Part shown: piece after piece, positions 22,396-32,532 of the stretch
Numbering within the stretch: the stretch's first letter is position 1
Layout: each line of letters opens with the position of its first letter
Assembly: GCA_011947345.1 (NCBI GenBank)
Contig: JAAVTG010000473.1
Coordinates: forward strand, 1 to 64,000
Source: Phytophthora quininea
Taxonomy: Eukaryota; Oomycota; Peronosporomycetes; Peronosporales; Peronosporaceae
Direction of reading: 5' to 3'
DNA: 64,000 nucleotides
The notes under the pieces: generated by a model
Databases searched by the model: none
The model's input: the letters and a program-made list of their open reading frames with translations, nothing else
Told to the model about the DNA's origin: nothing
Position numbers and translations under genes: made by a program

Positions 22396-23108
22396 ATGAA
22401 CCTCCGCTCCATCGTCATCACTGGCCTGGCCTCACTTGCCTACGCTCAAGCTGCTGTCATCTCCCATGACCAAGTGGTGCCATTCGCTCAGCCCACCCCA
22501 ACCACCACACTTCAAAAGTTGCCGTCAAGTTCAAGCCCCAGATCTACATTAACTACGGGTGTCATCCTTACCCTGCAGTTGATGAGGATGGCAACACCAG
22601 CGGTGGACTCGCCCCGACGGGATCTGAAAGCGCTGGCTGCAAGGGTTCCGGCTACGGCAGTCAAGTCTACGGCCGTGCTGTCGAGTACGACGGAGTCTAC
22701 GCCTTCATGTACAGTTGGTACATGCCCAAGGATGAGACTTTGCCTGGACTGGGCCACCGCCACGACTGGGAGGCTTGCGTAGTTTGGATCGACGACATTA
22801 CGCTGGCGGAGCCCAACATCGTAGCGCTCTCAGCCTCTGCCCACAGCGGCTACAACGTGTACTACCCTCCCAGTTCGAGCTACTTGGATGGAGACAGCGC
22901 CAAGATCGAGTACTCGTCGAGCTACGTCGTCATCGACCACTCGCTTTCAGCAACGTCGACGGCAGGTGAGACCCAGGACTTGATCATGTGGGATCAACTG
23001 ACGGACGCGGCACGAACGGCGCTGGAGGACACGGACTTTGGCAGTGCCAACGTACCATTCAGGGACGCCAACTACCAGACCAAGCTCGGCAACGCCTACT
23101 ACAAGTAA
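22396..23108 (+). CDS. NLP (NEP1-like) family secreted protein 5, one frame break
   Basis: This NLP of the PKDETLPGLG subgroup has a signal peptide (MNLRSIVITGLASLAYAQAA), both cysteines, FMYSWYMPKDETLPGLG and then HRHDWEACVVW. It shares this subgroup with NLP 6 and NLP 8. The frame breaks near 22514-22517, just before the VKFKPQIY strand, where one base is missing relative to both relatives. An initiator-like TCTCATTTCCGAATTCCC lies about 35-50 bases upstream of the ATG. The rest of the frame is uninterrupted and highly conserved, so an error is plausible. Confidence 0.85.
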
Positions 23109-23657
23109 GATGGATAGCTGAGCCCGTACACGTCCGGTTGAATGAATCTTTGTGCACGACTGACAAAACGAGTCTGGCTTTGCACGTTGGTATTGTCGTG
23201 GTTGTTGCCGTGGATCTGAATCTGCTGCTGGTGTTCGTGTCGGTCTTTGTAGGGGATACTGCGTAGATGTAATGAGGTAGTGGCCATGGGGAGCGGCTCA
23301 TGAAGATGGCACATCCGTACTGAACGATTCTTCACTCCAGCGCTTCGTATGACAGTGTCCTTCGACCGTGTGCGAGGACTACGAGCCTTGCTACTAGTAC
23401 TGTAGCAATTCTACAGGAGTTTCCAGGCGAACTTGCTGTGACGGTGCCATCAATTTCATCACTGGTCCACGGTTTCTGCTCGGCCAACTGGCGGTCACTG
23501 CATCGGAGACTTTCCTAATCCCTACGTGGGCGATATGCAAGGATCAACAGTGGCAGATAGATGTTTCTTCACCCACGAGCACTCCTAGCAGATAGAGCCA
23601 CTGGTTCATTCCTACATTTTGCAGCCTTTGGCCACAACTGCTTTGATCACTGTCGCC
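23109..23657. other. Intergenic between NLP 5 and NLP 6
   Basis: No gene seen. An initiator-like GTTCATTCCTACATTTTGC at about 23604-23622 precedes NLP 6 by about 40-55 bases. Confidence 0.5.
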
Positions 23658-24371
23658 ATGAACCCTCGCGCCGTTGCTGCCGTCAGTCTCGTCGCCTTCG
23701 CATCAGTCCAAGCTGCCGTGATCGACCACGACCAAGTCGTTCCCTTCGCCCAGCCGACCCCCAACACGACGATCCAAGAAGTGGCCGTCAAGTTCAAGCC
23801 GCAGATCTACATCAACAACGGATGTCATCCGTACCCCGCCGTCGACGAAGACGGCAACACCAGCGGGGGTTTGAAGCCTACGGGCTCCGAGAGCGCCGGC
23901 TGCAAAGGATCCGGCTATGGCAGCCAGATTTACGGTCGTGCCGAGGAGTACAATGGAGTCTACGCCTTCATGTACAGTTGGTACATGCCCAAGGACGAGA
24001 CTCTGCCTGGACTAGGCCACCGTCATGACTGGGAAGCCTGTGTTGTTTGGCTAGACGACATTACGCTGGACGAACCCAACATTGTGGCACTCTCGGCATC
24101 AGCGCACAGCGGCTACAACGTTTACTACCCACCGGACTCGGACTACCTGGATGGCAACAGCGCCAAGATCGAGTACTCGTCCAGCTACATTGTGATCGAT
24201 CACTCCTTGTCTGCTACATCCACTGCTGGTGAGACTCAAGACTTGATCATGTGGGATCAACTGACCGATGCAGCGCGTACAGCTCTAGAAGACACCGATT
24301 TCGGTAGCGCCAACGTGCCGTTCAAGGACGCCAACTACGAGACCAAGCTTGGTAACGCGTATTACGCTTAG
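23658..24371 (+). CDS. NLP (NEP1-like) family secreted protein 6
   Basis: This is an intact 237-residue type 1 NLP: signal peptide (about 1-19), cysteines at about 56 and 82, [23 protein letters not shown] to residue 126, and the family C-terminus KLGNAYYA. It is in tandem with the very similar NLP 5, and NLP 8 on the other strand is of the same subgroup. ATG 23658 is chosen at the signal peptide; an in-frame upstream Met adds 13 residues only. Together with NLP 1, 2 and 8 it is one of the four uninterrupted copies in the window. Confidence 0.95.
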   Translation: MNPRAVAAVSLVAFASVQAAVIDHDQVVPFAQPTPNTTIQEVAVKFKPQIYINNGCHPYPAVDEDGNTSGGLKPTGSESAGCKGSGYGSQIYGRAEEYNGVYAFMYSWYMPKDETLPGLGHRHDWEACVVWLDDITLDEPNIVALSASAHSGYNVYYPPDSDYLDGNSAKIEYSSSYIVIDHSLSATSTAGETQDLIMWDQLTDAARTALEDTDFGSANVPFKDANYETKLGNAYYA

Positions 24372-24475
24372 ATAAAAGCAAATCTCATGATTGCGATGCA
24401 GCGTAAGCTTGCCAAAAAGTTGTCCTCAGGAGAACTCGTCGGTCGAGTCGTTCTCGTTTCCAGCGCAATATACGT

Positions 24476-25186
24476 CTAAAATGGCCAGCACTTCTCCACC
24501 TTTGAGGTAAACCAGAAGTCGCTCATCGGGATCAGCGCTTTCCCAAAGTCGGTGGTGCTCAGAGCGTCCCGCGCCGCATCGGTCAATTAGCCCCGCATGA
24601 TGAGAGGCAGCAAGTCTCCTCCTTTGTCCGTCAGGCTCAGTTCATGGTCAAGTGGCCAGTGGCTTTCGTAATTGATCAACACGCTGGTGCCGTTGATGTT
24701 CTCGGCTTCGATGGTAGTGTGCTTGGAGCATCCGTCATGAGACGACGTCGACACGCCCAAAATGACTGGGTTCGGGACGTCCGGATTGTCGATCCACACC
24801 ACGGCGTACTCCCAGTCGTGGCGGTGGCCTAATCCTGTGGACGCCATGTCCTTGGGAAAATACCACGCGTACATGATGGCCCATCGATCATTAAACCAAG
24901 CCGAGCGTCCGTACACTTGCGAGCCGTATCCAGACCCTTTGCACTTGGAACTAGGCGCCCCGGAGTTGTGAAGACCGCCACTAGTGTCCCCCGCAGCGTT
25001 GACCGCAGGGTACGAGTGGCATCCGTTGGAAATGTGCAGCTGAGGCTTGAACTTGATGCCGGCTTTCTCGGAGATTGTCACGGGCACAGGATCTGGAAAC
25101 GGTTGCACCTCGCTGTGGCTGATGACTGCGGCCGTGGTCGACGATGCAAGTAACGCTAGAGCGGTGAGGATAACAATCGCCTTCAT
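24476..25186 (-). pseudogene. NLP (NEP1-like) family copy 7 with premature stop
   Basis: This is a divergent NLP with a signal peptide ([20 protein letters not shown]), both cysteines, [17 protein letters not shown] and HRHDWE. The frame ends at a TAA at about 24587-24589, where intact relatives have a Gln codon in the [10 protein letters not shown] segment. Beyond it the same frame continues with recognisable family sequence (LTDAARDALSTTDFGK) to a TAG at 24476-24478. A CAA-to-TAA change would explain the stop. Loop sequences after GHRHDWE ([11 protein letters not shown]) also deviate strongly. Most likely a pseudogene, or a protein truncated by about 37 residues. Confidence 0.85.
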
Positions 25187-25723
25187 GTCGATCAAGAGGG
25201 GAGGGGGTCTTGCTGTGTCCGAGGAGAATCCGAAAGTCACGAATATTTTGCCTCCTGCCAACGTCACGACCAAAGTAATGCCGCTGAATAGCCGGGAGTG
25301 ACCCCATCGATCGAGATAACGCAGTCATAATCGCTCTCCTGTGGACAAGTAAGTCGACCGTATGGGCACTGAGAAGGATGGGAAAAGTCGTTGCAGCAGG
25401 CCACTCACGAAGTATGCACTCGACTCAACGTTGCCACCTCGAAAAGTGTATTCGCTGTTCTCTAGCGCAGTGCGAGTCACTAGTGAAAGTCGATCCATAC
25501 TTGACTCGACCCGGTGCTCGCCGAGTTTTGAGATTTCCGTCCCCTACTTGTGTTTACTATCTTCGCTGACGGATGGTAATGCAGATCTGCACTTGATGGC
25601 GATCTCCTGGGTGGTAGTGATCGATGATGACGGTCATTACCTGTAGCGCATGCGAGTCAAAAGTTTGTTCGCAAAGGTATCCTATCATTCACAACAGAAA
25701 AAGTAATGTGATTCAACAACAAT
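25187..25723. other. Intergenic between NLP 7 and NLP 8
   Basis: No gene seen. It contains upstream DNA of NLP 7 and downstream DNA of NLP 8, both on the minus strand. Confidence 0.5.
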
Positions 25724-26437
25724 TTACGCGTAGTAGGCATTGGCGAGTTTCGTCTCGAAGTTTGCGTCCTTGAACGGCACATTTGCATCGCCGAAGTCCG
25801 TGTCCTCCAGCGCGGTGCGCGCGGCGTCCGTCAGTTGATCCCACATGATCAAGTCCTGGGTCTCGCCTGCCGTCGACGTTGCTGAAAGCGAGTGATCGAG
25901 GATGACCCAGCTCGTCGAGTATTCGATCTTGGCGCTGTCTCCATCGAGATAGTCCGAGTCCGGCGGGTAGTATGTGAGGTACGTGCTGTGGTAAGAGGCC
26001 GAGAGTGCAACGACGTTCGGCTCGTCCAGCGTAATGTCGTCCAGCCAAACAACACACGCTTCCCAGTCGTGGCGGTGGCCCAGTCCAGGCAAGGTTTCGT
26101 CCTTGGGCATGTACCAACTGTACATGAAGGCGTAGACTCCGTCGTACTCGACAGCGCGACCGTAGATCTGGCTGCCGAGACTTGACCCCGTGCAGCCGGA
26201 GCTTTGAGAACCGGTAGGCTTCAAACCGCCGCTGGTGTTGCCGTCCTCGTCGACGGCGGGGTACGGGTGGCAGCCATTGGCGATGTAGATCTGCGGCTTG
26301 AACTTGACGGCCACCTCCTGCAGTGTGGTGGTCGGTGTCGGCTGTGCGAAGGGCACGACGGCGTCGTGGTCGATGACAGCAGCCTTCGCACCAGCCATCG
26401 AGGCGATGGTGGTAGCGACAACCGCGCGGAGGTTCAT
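25724..26437 (-). CDS. NLP (NEP1-like) family secreted protein 8
   Basis: This is an intact 237-residue type 1 NLP of the PKDETLPGLG subgroup: signal peptide (MNLRAVVATTIASMAGAKAA), cysteines at about 56 and 82, GHRHDWEACVVW and C-terminus KLANAYYA. It is nearly collinear with NLP 6 but inverted. It differs in SSGCTGSSLGS and in ASYHSTYLTYYPP, where relatives have AHSGYNVYYPP. An initiator-like minus-strand ATTCACTTCTAAATCTCC lies about 35-50 bases upstream. Confidence 0.94.
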   Translation of the reverse strand: MNLRAVVATTIASMAGAKAAVIDHDAVVPFAQPTPTTTLQEVAVKFKPQIYIANGCHPYPAVDEDGNTSGGLKPTGSQSSGCTGSSLGSQIYGRAVEYDGVYAFMYSWYMPKDETLPGLGHRHDWEACVVWLDDITLDEPNVVALSASYHSTYLTYYPPDSDYLDGDSAKIEYSTSWVILDHSLSATSTAGETQDLIMWDQLTDAARTALEDTDFGDANVPFKDANFETKLANAYYA

Positions 26438-27051
26438 GCTGGAGGTGGGGTGGGGGTATGCTGCGGCGCCGACGGAGATTTAGAAGTGAATTGCAGTGAC
26501 CTTGCTATCTACGCTCACGAAGATGTCGATACGGCACCTGTTCACCAGCTAGTGGAGCGGAGCGGGCATCATGGGCAGCAGTCGTCGATTATCCCCGTAG
26601 ATGAAGACCTGTTCGGCGATCCCAAGCGAGCAAATGTAACGGCTCCGACCGGATCACCTCATGTGCAGTGTCCGCTCAGACGATTGTTGCTGCTACGGTC
26701 GATCGGCTGGTCCGATGCTCCGAGCACGTGAGCTAACGCCAGCTTTACTCGAACGACCCCCAGGTCGAAGACGCTGGCGCCGCATCGCAAAGGCCTTCCT
26801 CGGCCTCAACTTCTCGGCGGATACGAGGGTGGCGCTGTGAATCCAAATGTCACACTTCGGCCTCCAAACAGACCAAGAACGACAAGAACGACAAGAACTC
26901 GATAGCGCCGGGCGCTGCGGGTAAATAGCACGACAAAAATGCGTATCCAAGTAGAATTAACGCGGTTACGGCGGAGGAAGGGAGCGGGTGCATGGCGCCC
27001 TGCTGGGGTGGACCACTGCTGGATGGAAGGGGGCTGACGCCCCTAATAGGT
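26438..27051. other. Intergenic, possible short coding relic
   Basis: No definite gene. A plus-strand frame at about 26515-26680 has protein-like composition (AHEDVDTAPVHQLVERSGHH), but I cannot assign it. It may be a transposon or gene relic. Confidence 0.35.
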
Positions 27052-27795
27052 TTACTCCGGCTTGGCCGTCACGGGGCACGGGGTCGTCGCGGCGGGCGTC
27101 GAGTCGGGCTTCGACGTCGCCGGGCACGGAGTCGTGCTGGCAGGCGTCGACGTGGGGGCATCAGTCGTGTCGGGCTTCGAGGTCGCGGGACATGGCGTCG
27201 TGCTGGTCGGGGTCGTCGTCTCGGGGAGCGACGTCACTGGGCACGGGGTCGTAGTAGCAGGGGTCGAGGTGGGGGCCTCGGTCGTGTCTGGCTTCGACGT
27301 GGCAGGGCACGGGGTGGTGGTCGCCGGGGCGGTGGTGTCCGGGAGGGACGTCACCGGGCAAGGTGTCGTTGTCGGCGCCTCCGTCTCAGGTTTGGAAGTC
27401 ACGGGGCACGGCGTCGCCGTCGTGTCCGGTTTCGAGGTCACTGGACACGGGGTCTCGGTAGTGTCGGGCTTCGACGTCACTGGGCACGGGGTCTCGGTCG
27501 TGTCGGGCTTCGACGTCACGGGGCACGGAGTCTCGGTAGTGTCGGGCAGAGACGTCACCGGGCACGGGGTGTCGGGCTTCGAAGTCACGGGGCACGGAGT
27601 CTCGCTCGTGTCCGGAAGCGAAGTTACTGGGCACGGAGTATCAGGCAAAGAGGTAACCGGGCACGGGGTGTCGGGCAGCGACGTCACTGGGCATGGAGTG
27701 TCCGGCAGTGAAGTCACCGGGCACGGGGTGTCGGGAAGCGACGTCACCGGGCACGGGGTGTCGGGGAGAGACGTCACCGGGCATGGGGTGCTGGA
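27052..27795 (-). repeat. Tandem coding minisatellite (TPCPVTSxPD units)
   Basis: Repeats of 27-39 bp encode TPCPVTS units. Units nearest the Cys-rich domain are 9 residues and almost identical; later ones are 11-17 residues. The opposite strand is also open through the whole repeat because of the regular codon pattern, but that frame has no start features and is a shadow. Confidence 0.9.
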
Positions 27796-28109
27796 AGTAC
27801 CGCAGCCAACGGACGGCAGCACGCAGCCCCACGTGTCTCCGTTGACGATGGCACACTCGGCGTCTTCGGGCGCCACGCAGGCGCTGCCGTTCCAGGACGG
27901 CAGGTAGTCGTGGCAGTCGGCGATGGCCACGTCGCCCTTGAGCGGGCACGCGGTGCCGGCGGGGATTCACCGGCGCCCGAGCACATGGCACCGCGCGACG
28001 CGGGCGAGTTGTAGGTGGCGTCGCGGCACAACGACACCGGCAGGTCTTCGAGGCCCGCGGCGGCCGACACGGCCACGGCGGCGCACACGAGCGCAGCGAA
28101 CGTCTTCAT
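27052..28109 (-). CDS. Secreted Cys-rich, mucin-like TPCPVTS-repeat protein, one frame break
   Basis: A signal peptide ([19 protein letters not shown]) leads a Cys-rich domain of about 80 residues ([37 protein letters not shown]). This is followed by more than 20 repeats of the type TPCPVTS(L/K)PDT, becoming longer and more degenerate ([15 protein letters not shown]) toward the C-terminus. Thr/Ser/Pro richness with a regularly spaced Cys suggests a heavily O-glycosylated, disulfide-linked wall or extracellular matrix protein, as in oomycete mucin-like proteins; that role is inference. The frame breaks at the G4 run 27961-27964, inside the Cys-rich domain, where one base seems missing. It lies between the NLP and elicitin groups. 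Confidence 0.78.
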
Positions 28110-28319
28110 TTGGGATCGGATACTTTTTCCTGTCGAGCCGCTGGGAGCTGCTGGAGAAAAAGTGGCGGCACCTGAAAATGCGCAGCGGAGCTTTGTCGAT
28201 TACAACGGCAAAATCGAAAGTGGCGAGGTCTGCCGCGAAGGTATCCGCCCTCCAAGTCTGGCGCCGACTGCTCTGCTTCACGCGCGCAAACGGGGCGCGG
28301 TGGATCCCATCTGGTCGAG

Positions 28320-28850
28320 ATGTCACTGCAGACAGCGGCCACGCCTTGGCTTTCGGTCTGGGCGTTTGTATGCCGCGGCTGCAAAGTGGCCGCTCCTGCT
28401 TTGAAACTGCGGGGGCTAGCCGAGGAAGCAGCCAACGCAAGCGATAGCGATCGCTCTGCGGCGGCGGAGGCGGCCGAGGAAACTGCACCGACCCTCGTGG
28501 CCTGTCGGCTCGAGGACGCCTGTCAGACGGCGGGGCCGAACAGCGGAGGCGGTTCGTCGTCCTCGACTTGGAGGCTCGCCACTGCAGGCCTTCCGATCTG
28601 GTCGCAGGTGCGCGCCATCGTTCGTCGACGGGGCTTGTTCCCGCCACCGTGCGTTGAAATGGCTGTCCAGTATGCTCTCTTGCAGCGGCGGGAACAGATC
28701 GACGACCTGCAACACCAGCACACGCCTTTTCATGGGGGCTCGACGACTGAGTCACCACAGACTTCGAGCAAGCAAGGCGGCGAGGGGCAGGCAGGCACGG
28801 CAGCAGACAACAAGTGTTCTCTTCGTTGGCCAACTCGTAGGACCAGCTAA
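28320..28850 (+). CDS. Hypothetical protein
   Basis: A 176-residue open frame from an ATG has Ala/Glu/Ser-rich composition and a helical-looking central part (VEMAVQYALLQRREQIDDLQ). I do not recognise a domain and there is no signal peptide. It is divergent from the mucin-like gene. It may be a true small gene, a gene fragment or a chance frame in GC-rich DNA. Confidence 0.25.
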   Translation: MSLQTAATPWLSVWAFVCRGCKVAAPALKLRGLAEEAANASDSDRSAAAEAAEETAPTLVACRLEDACQTAGPNSGGGSSSSTWRLATAGLPIWSQVRAIVRRRGLFPPPCVEMAVQYALLQRREQIDDLQHQHTPFHGGSTTESPQTSSKQGGEGQAGTAADNKCSLRWPTRRTS

Positions 28851-29755
28851 AGGCGCCGCGGTTTACACGGCGTCGAAACGCAGGAAAGACGCGCTGGTCG
28901 TCGAGTGTTGCCTTCGCTGCTGAGAAGGGAGGGAGGCAAGTGCGTGACTCCCACATTGAAGCAATGGAAAACATCCAGCAGCAGCAGCAACTCTAGGCCG
29001 CGCTGTGTGAATAGTAGCCGTCTATTTAACAAGGGCGTCGATACTCGAGCCCTTGAAGTCGCTGCAGCGTTGGCGCCTACAACGCCAACGTACCGCTGAC
29101 ACTCGCCCGTGTCGGCGTTGCATCCGCTTTCTGTTATCGTGGCAACCGCGAGCAGACCAGCTCTCTGCGTGGTGGCGCTTGTGACTCCCATCCGTTTCAC
29201 TTGGTATGGCAATCCGTTCTCGAGAAGCGCAGGCAGGACAAGCACATCGTAGCAGCAAGACCTCGAACAAACTCGACGTGAGCCGGGAGTGATCACGCTG
29301 TTTGATCCAAGAGTGGGATCCATTCTCTGTTCGTTCGCACGCCGAATATGATATGCCGCTATGGAGCTCACCGAATTGGCCAGGAAGTGTTTTGCCTCGG
29401 GTCGAGCCCTCACAGCTTGCTGTATTCGCAAAAGAAGCATCGCCTTGTAGCAGAGAGTTCTGCTAGTGTTTTTAGCGCAAGCACATGCATTTGTTTCCCG
29501 ACGCCTTGTGTTCGACAGACCAGCCCGGGGCATGCAACGCCGGCATGCAACACTTTGGCAGCCGCCACGACATCCCCGCGGGCGGCTCGACGTGTGCAAC
29601 GCCGGGAAAGTCTCGCTGCAGCTTCAAGCGTGTCAGCAACCCTCGTGACAGCTCCTCCTCGAGTCAGCCGTCTCCACGGCAACGTGCTGCGGTCGAACAG
29701 TGCGAGCGCCGTGCTCGGTCGATCGCTCCGGGCAGATCGCCGCTCCAGACAGATC
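28851..29755. other. Intergenic, no gene seen
   Basis: About 0.9 kb upstream of the first elicitin-like gene. Open frames on both strands lack recognisable features. Confidence 0.45.
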
Positions 29756-29772
29756 GCTCACTCTTCAATTTG
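29756..29772 (+). promoter_or_regulatory. Oomycete initiator of elicitin-like gene 1
   Basis: GCTCACTCTTCAATTTG closely matches the oomycete initiator and is followed by CC, the flanking promoter region pattern. It lies about 50 bases before the ATG. Confidence 0.7.
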
Positions 29773-29820
29773 CCTGTGACCGACAAATCCGCACCAAGCC
29801 CCACGCCCTCCAACTCTACG

Positions 29821-30309
29821 ATGAAGTCCTTCGTTGCCGTCGTTGCCGCCCTCGCCGCGCTTACATCTCAGGCCTCGGCCGACACCTGCTCCAGCGCCAC
29901 GCTCTCGGCCCTGCTCACGGACAAGTACATCGACCAGTGCTCGTCGGACTCGGGCTATGTCTTCACGGCCGCCAGCATCCCGTCGCAGGAGATCATAGAC
30001 AAGATGTGCGCCTCCACGGCCTGCAAGGGCCTGCTGGCCGACACCCAGGCCATGAACCTCGCCGAGTGCACGCTGCCGGTCGGCGACCACATCAACCTGC
30101 TCGCCGACCTGGTCGACTACGTGCCGGCTCACTGCCCCAGCACGGAGGCCCCCAGCACCGGCACGAGCGCTCCAAGCACTACCACTGCGCCGCCGACGAC
30201 CACGACCGCGCCCTCGAGCACTACCGCTGCGCCATCGACCTCGACGACCGCGCCGTCCACCCCGGCATCGACCCCAGCCGCCACTAAGACAACTCCCACC
30301 GCTTGCTAA
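29821..30309 (+). CDS. Elicitin-like secreted protein 1
   Basis: This 162-residue protein has a signal peptide (1-20) and one elicitin domain with the six conserved cysteines at about 23, 40, 63, 68, 83 and 105 in the family spacing. A Ser/Thr/Pro/Ala-rich tail (106-158) ends in TPTAC. Elicitins bind sterols and are recognised by plants; forms with long Thr-rich tails are thought to be O-glycosylated and cell-wall or membrane associated. It is paired with the gene at 30866, which shares domain and tail architecture and a near-identical initiator, indicating tandem duplication. Confidence 0.93.
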   Translation: MKSFVAVVAALAALTSQASADTCSSATLSALLTDKYIDQCSSDSGYVFTAASIPSQEIIDKMCASTACKGLLADTQAMNLAECTLPVGDHINLLADLVDYVPAHCPSTEAPSTGTSAPSTTTAPPTTTTAPSSTTAAPSTSTTAPSTPASTPAATKTTPTAC

Positions 30310-30800
30310 GCGGACTGCCCAAGTCGACTCGCTACCAGCTCGAGTACGTTTGCACCATTTTGAGCTCCGTCAGTGTCTCGAGCTTTCGCTATTAGAGTCG
30401 ACGGCGTGCATGTTGTAGTCATTCGACAAGACTTTGCTGGCTAATTTCATTGACTATTCCTCCTTATCAGCACTTGAAAATGCTGGCAGATTTTTCTCGA
30501 GTAGGTGCTGTAGTCATCTTAGCAGATACCTTCGTGCGCTCGAACATCGCACCGGCCTGCCCGATTTCGATGGATTATTTGTCAAGTGGGTCGCCGACCG
30601 GATATGCTGGGAGGCGCGAGCCAACTTGTACGGCATCGACTTCAACGCCGTTCGGATTTTTCCCGACGTCGTACACTGCTCCTGCAGATCCCTGACATTG
30701 CAACGGCTCCGCTGCACGGTGCTCTCGACGGAGCCGGTCTTCAAGCGACAGATCTCGCCGTGACAAGAGGTGGCTGTCGTCCTAAAGCTCTCGGTGCCCA
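30310..30800. other. Intergenic between elicitin-like genes
   Basis: No gene seen; 3' DNA of the first and upstream DNA of the second elicitin-like gene. Confidence 0.5.
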
Positions 30801-30817
30801 GCTCATTCCTCAATTTG
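30801..30817 (+). promoter_or_regulatory. Oomycete initiator of elicitin-like gene 2
   Basis: GCTCATTCCTCAATTTG is an essentially perfect match to the oomycete initiator and lies about 50 bases before the ATG, as in the neighbouring gene. Confidence 0.75.
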
Positions 30818-30865
30818 CCTCAACCGCGACAAATCTACTCCCCAGCAACTACCCACCACTCCAAG

Positions 30866-31378
30866 ATGAAGTCCTTCGCCGCCATCGCCGCCATTGCGTC
30901 CACCGTGTCCGCCGCCAGCAGCAGCGGATCCTACGCGGACTGCTCGTCGTCGGTGCTGTCGGCGCTGTTGACCGACCAGTACATTGACCAATGTTCTTCG
31001 GACTCGGGCTACGTGTTCACGGCCGCCACCATCCCCTCGCAGGATGTAATCGACCTTATGTGCGCGTCGTCGGCGTGCCAGAACCTGCTCGCGGACGCGC
31101 AGGCCATGGACCTGTCCGAGTGTGTCCTCCCTGTGGGCGACAACATCCTACTGCTCGCCGACCTGGTGGACTACGTGCCGGCTCGCTGCCCGTCGTCGTC
31201 CTCGGGATCGTCCACGAGCAGCACGTCGACGGCGACCACGGCCCCGGCCTCGACGTCCTCGGGCACCTCCACCTCGACGACGACGACAACCTCGGCCCCG
31301 TCGACCACTACGGCGGCGACGTCGTCCTCCACCTCGACGACCACCGCCACTACCACCACCACGGCTACCGCGTGCTAA
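30866..31378 (+). CDS. Elicitin-like secreted protein 2
   Basis: This 170-residue protein has a signal peptide (MKSFAAIAAIASTVSAASSS) and one elicitin domain with six cysteines at about 26, 43, 66, 71, 86 and 108. A Thr/Ser-rich tail with several TTTT/TSS runs ends in ATAC. Segments such as YIDQCSSDSGYVFTA and LVDYVPA are shared with elicitin-like protein 1. ATG 30866 is preferred over an in-frame upstream start because the initiator element at 30801 and the signal peptide both point to it. Confidence 0.93.
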   Translation: MKSFAAIAAIASTVSAASSSGSYADCSSSVLSALLTDQYIDQCSSDSGYVFTAATIPSQDVIDLMCASSACQNLLADAQAMDLSECVLPVGDNILLLADLVDYVPARCPSSSSGSSTSSTSTATTAPASTSSGTSTSTTTTTSAPSTTTAATSSSTSTTTATTTTTATAC

Positions 31379-32532
31379 GCGCGACGACGACTGAAGACCG
31401 AATCGCTCGGCCATCAACAGTCGCTGGGCTTATCAAACGCCGCCGCGAGAGATCACTTGTGTGTTTCCTTTTTCGACGTCCAGACTTCAGCTTACAAGCC
31501 ATCTCTGCAGGAAAATAAATACTCCACAACATTTTCGATCATCTCTGTTTTTCATTGTCCCTAGTCGCCACGCCTACAAGATAAACAACAAGTTTTCCCC
31601 AAGGAGATGTCTTGCGTGTTTAGGAGCTAAACACAACTTGCTACACCTGTAGTACATTTCCTTGCACGGCCATGTTTGCTGGTCAAATGGCTAGTTTTCA
31701 GTTGCAGGTGATGAATGCCAGCCTCAAGCAAGCTGACACGTCCAAGTCATGTCAACACTCCAGCAGTAGTGCAACAACCTTCTCCAACATAGTCGCTGTT
31801 GCAGCTTGCTGATGGTCACAAGCACGTCGGGAAAGCCCACCACGTTGGACGAGTCGATCTTGAAGACCTATCAACGAGTTGCACTCCTTTCTGGTTCTGG
31901 GCCTTCGAACGCCGGAAACGGCTGGCTTTCAGCGTGGGATCGCAAAGCAACTCGCCTGACGGCTCTCTCTCTCGAGCGGCGCCACAGGATGCATTTCCGT
32001 CAGCAACAGGATGCATTCTCGTCACCTCAATCGAGTTCCTCTCTTTTCGAGGCTTTATCCCTCGATTCAGCCGCTCGTAGGCAACAGCTCTACCAAGCGA
32101 CGGTCTCAGGAGCCCAAACCTTTACGAACGCCCTCTAGATCATCCCGAGTGGCCCTGCTCAGCCTTGGCGCACGGTCTTCGTTGGCACGACCTCGCTCGC
32201 TGAGATGCCCGCTTAGGACCAGACCGCCGATGCAACTCCAACTTCTGTTCGTGCGCACTGTTGAAGTGGGCTTCAACCAGATGGCGAGATGGGCCATCAC
32301 CGATTTGCGATAACGTGGCGCCGATCTTGAAGGATCGAGCCGATCAAAGCAACTTGTCCCCAAGTTGCTTCCTTTCCCGGCCTCCTACTACGTTCGCCTG
32401 TAGCTTCCTCGCGCCCGACGGCAAGTTCTCGTCAAAAAGTCGTTCCAGACCAGGTTAGTGCCGTCTTGCAGTCGTCACTTGGCAATCTCCGAGTTGCTGC
32501 AACAACACCCCGCAGCGTTTCCCCCGTCGGTG
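31379..32532. other. Intergenic, no gene seen
   Basis: About 1.15 kb. A plus-strand frame at about 31930-32138 has a Ser/Gln-rich, somewhat protein-like composition (LDSAARRQQLYQATVSG) but cannot be assigned. Confidence 0.4.

Noticed and set aside
27062..27907. 281-residue plus-strand frame with VTGHGV-type repeats
   Set aside because: It is the exact antisense of the TPCPVTS repeat; the regular codon pattern keeps it open, and it has no start features.
27967..28974. 335-residue minus-strand frame upstream of the mucin-like gene
   Set aside because: Arg/Pro/Ser-rich composition typical of an antisense frame in GC-rich DNA, and it overlaps the 5' end of the mucin-like gene in the wrong frame.
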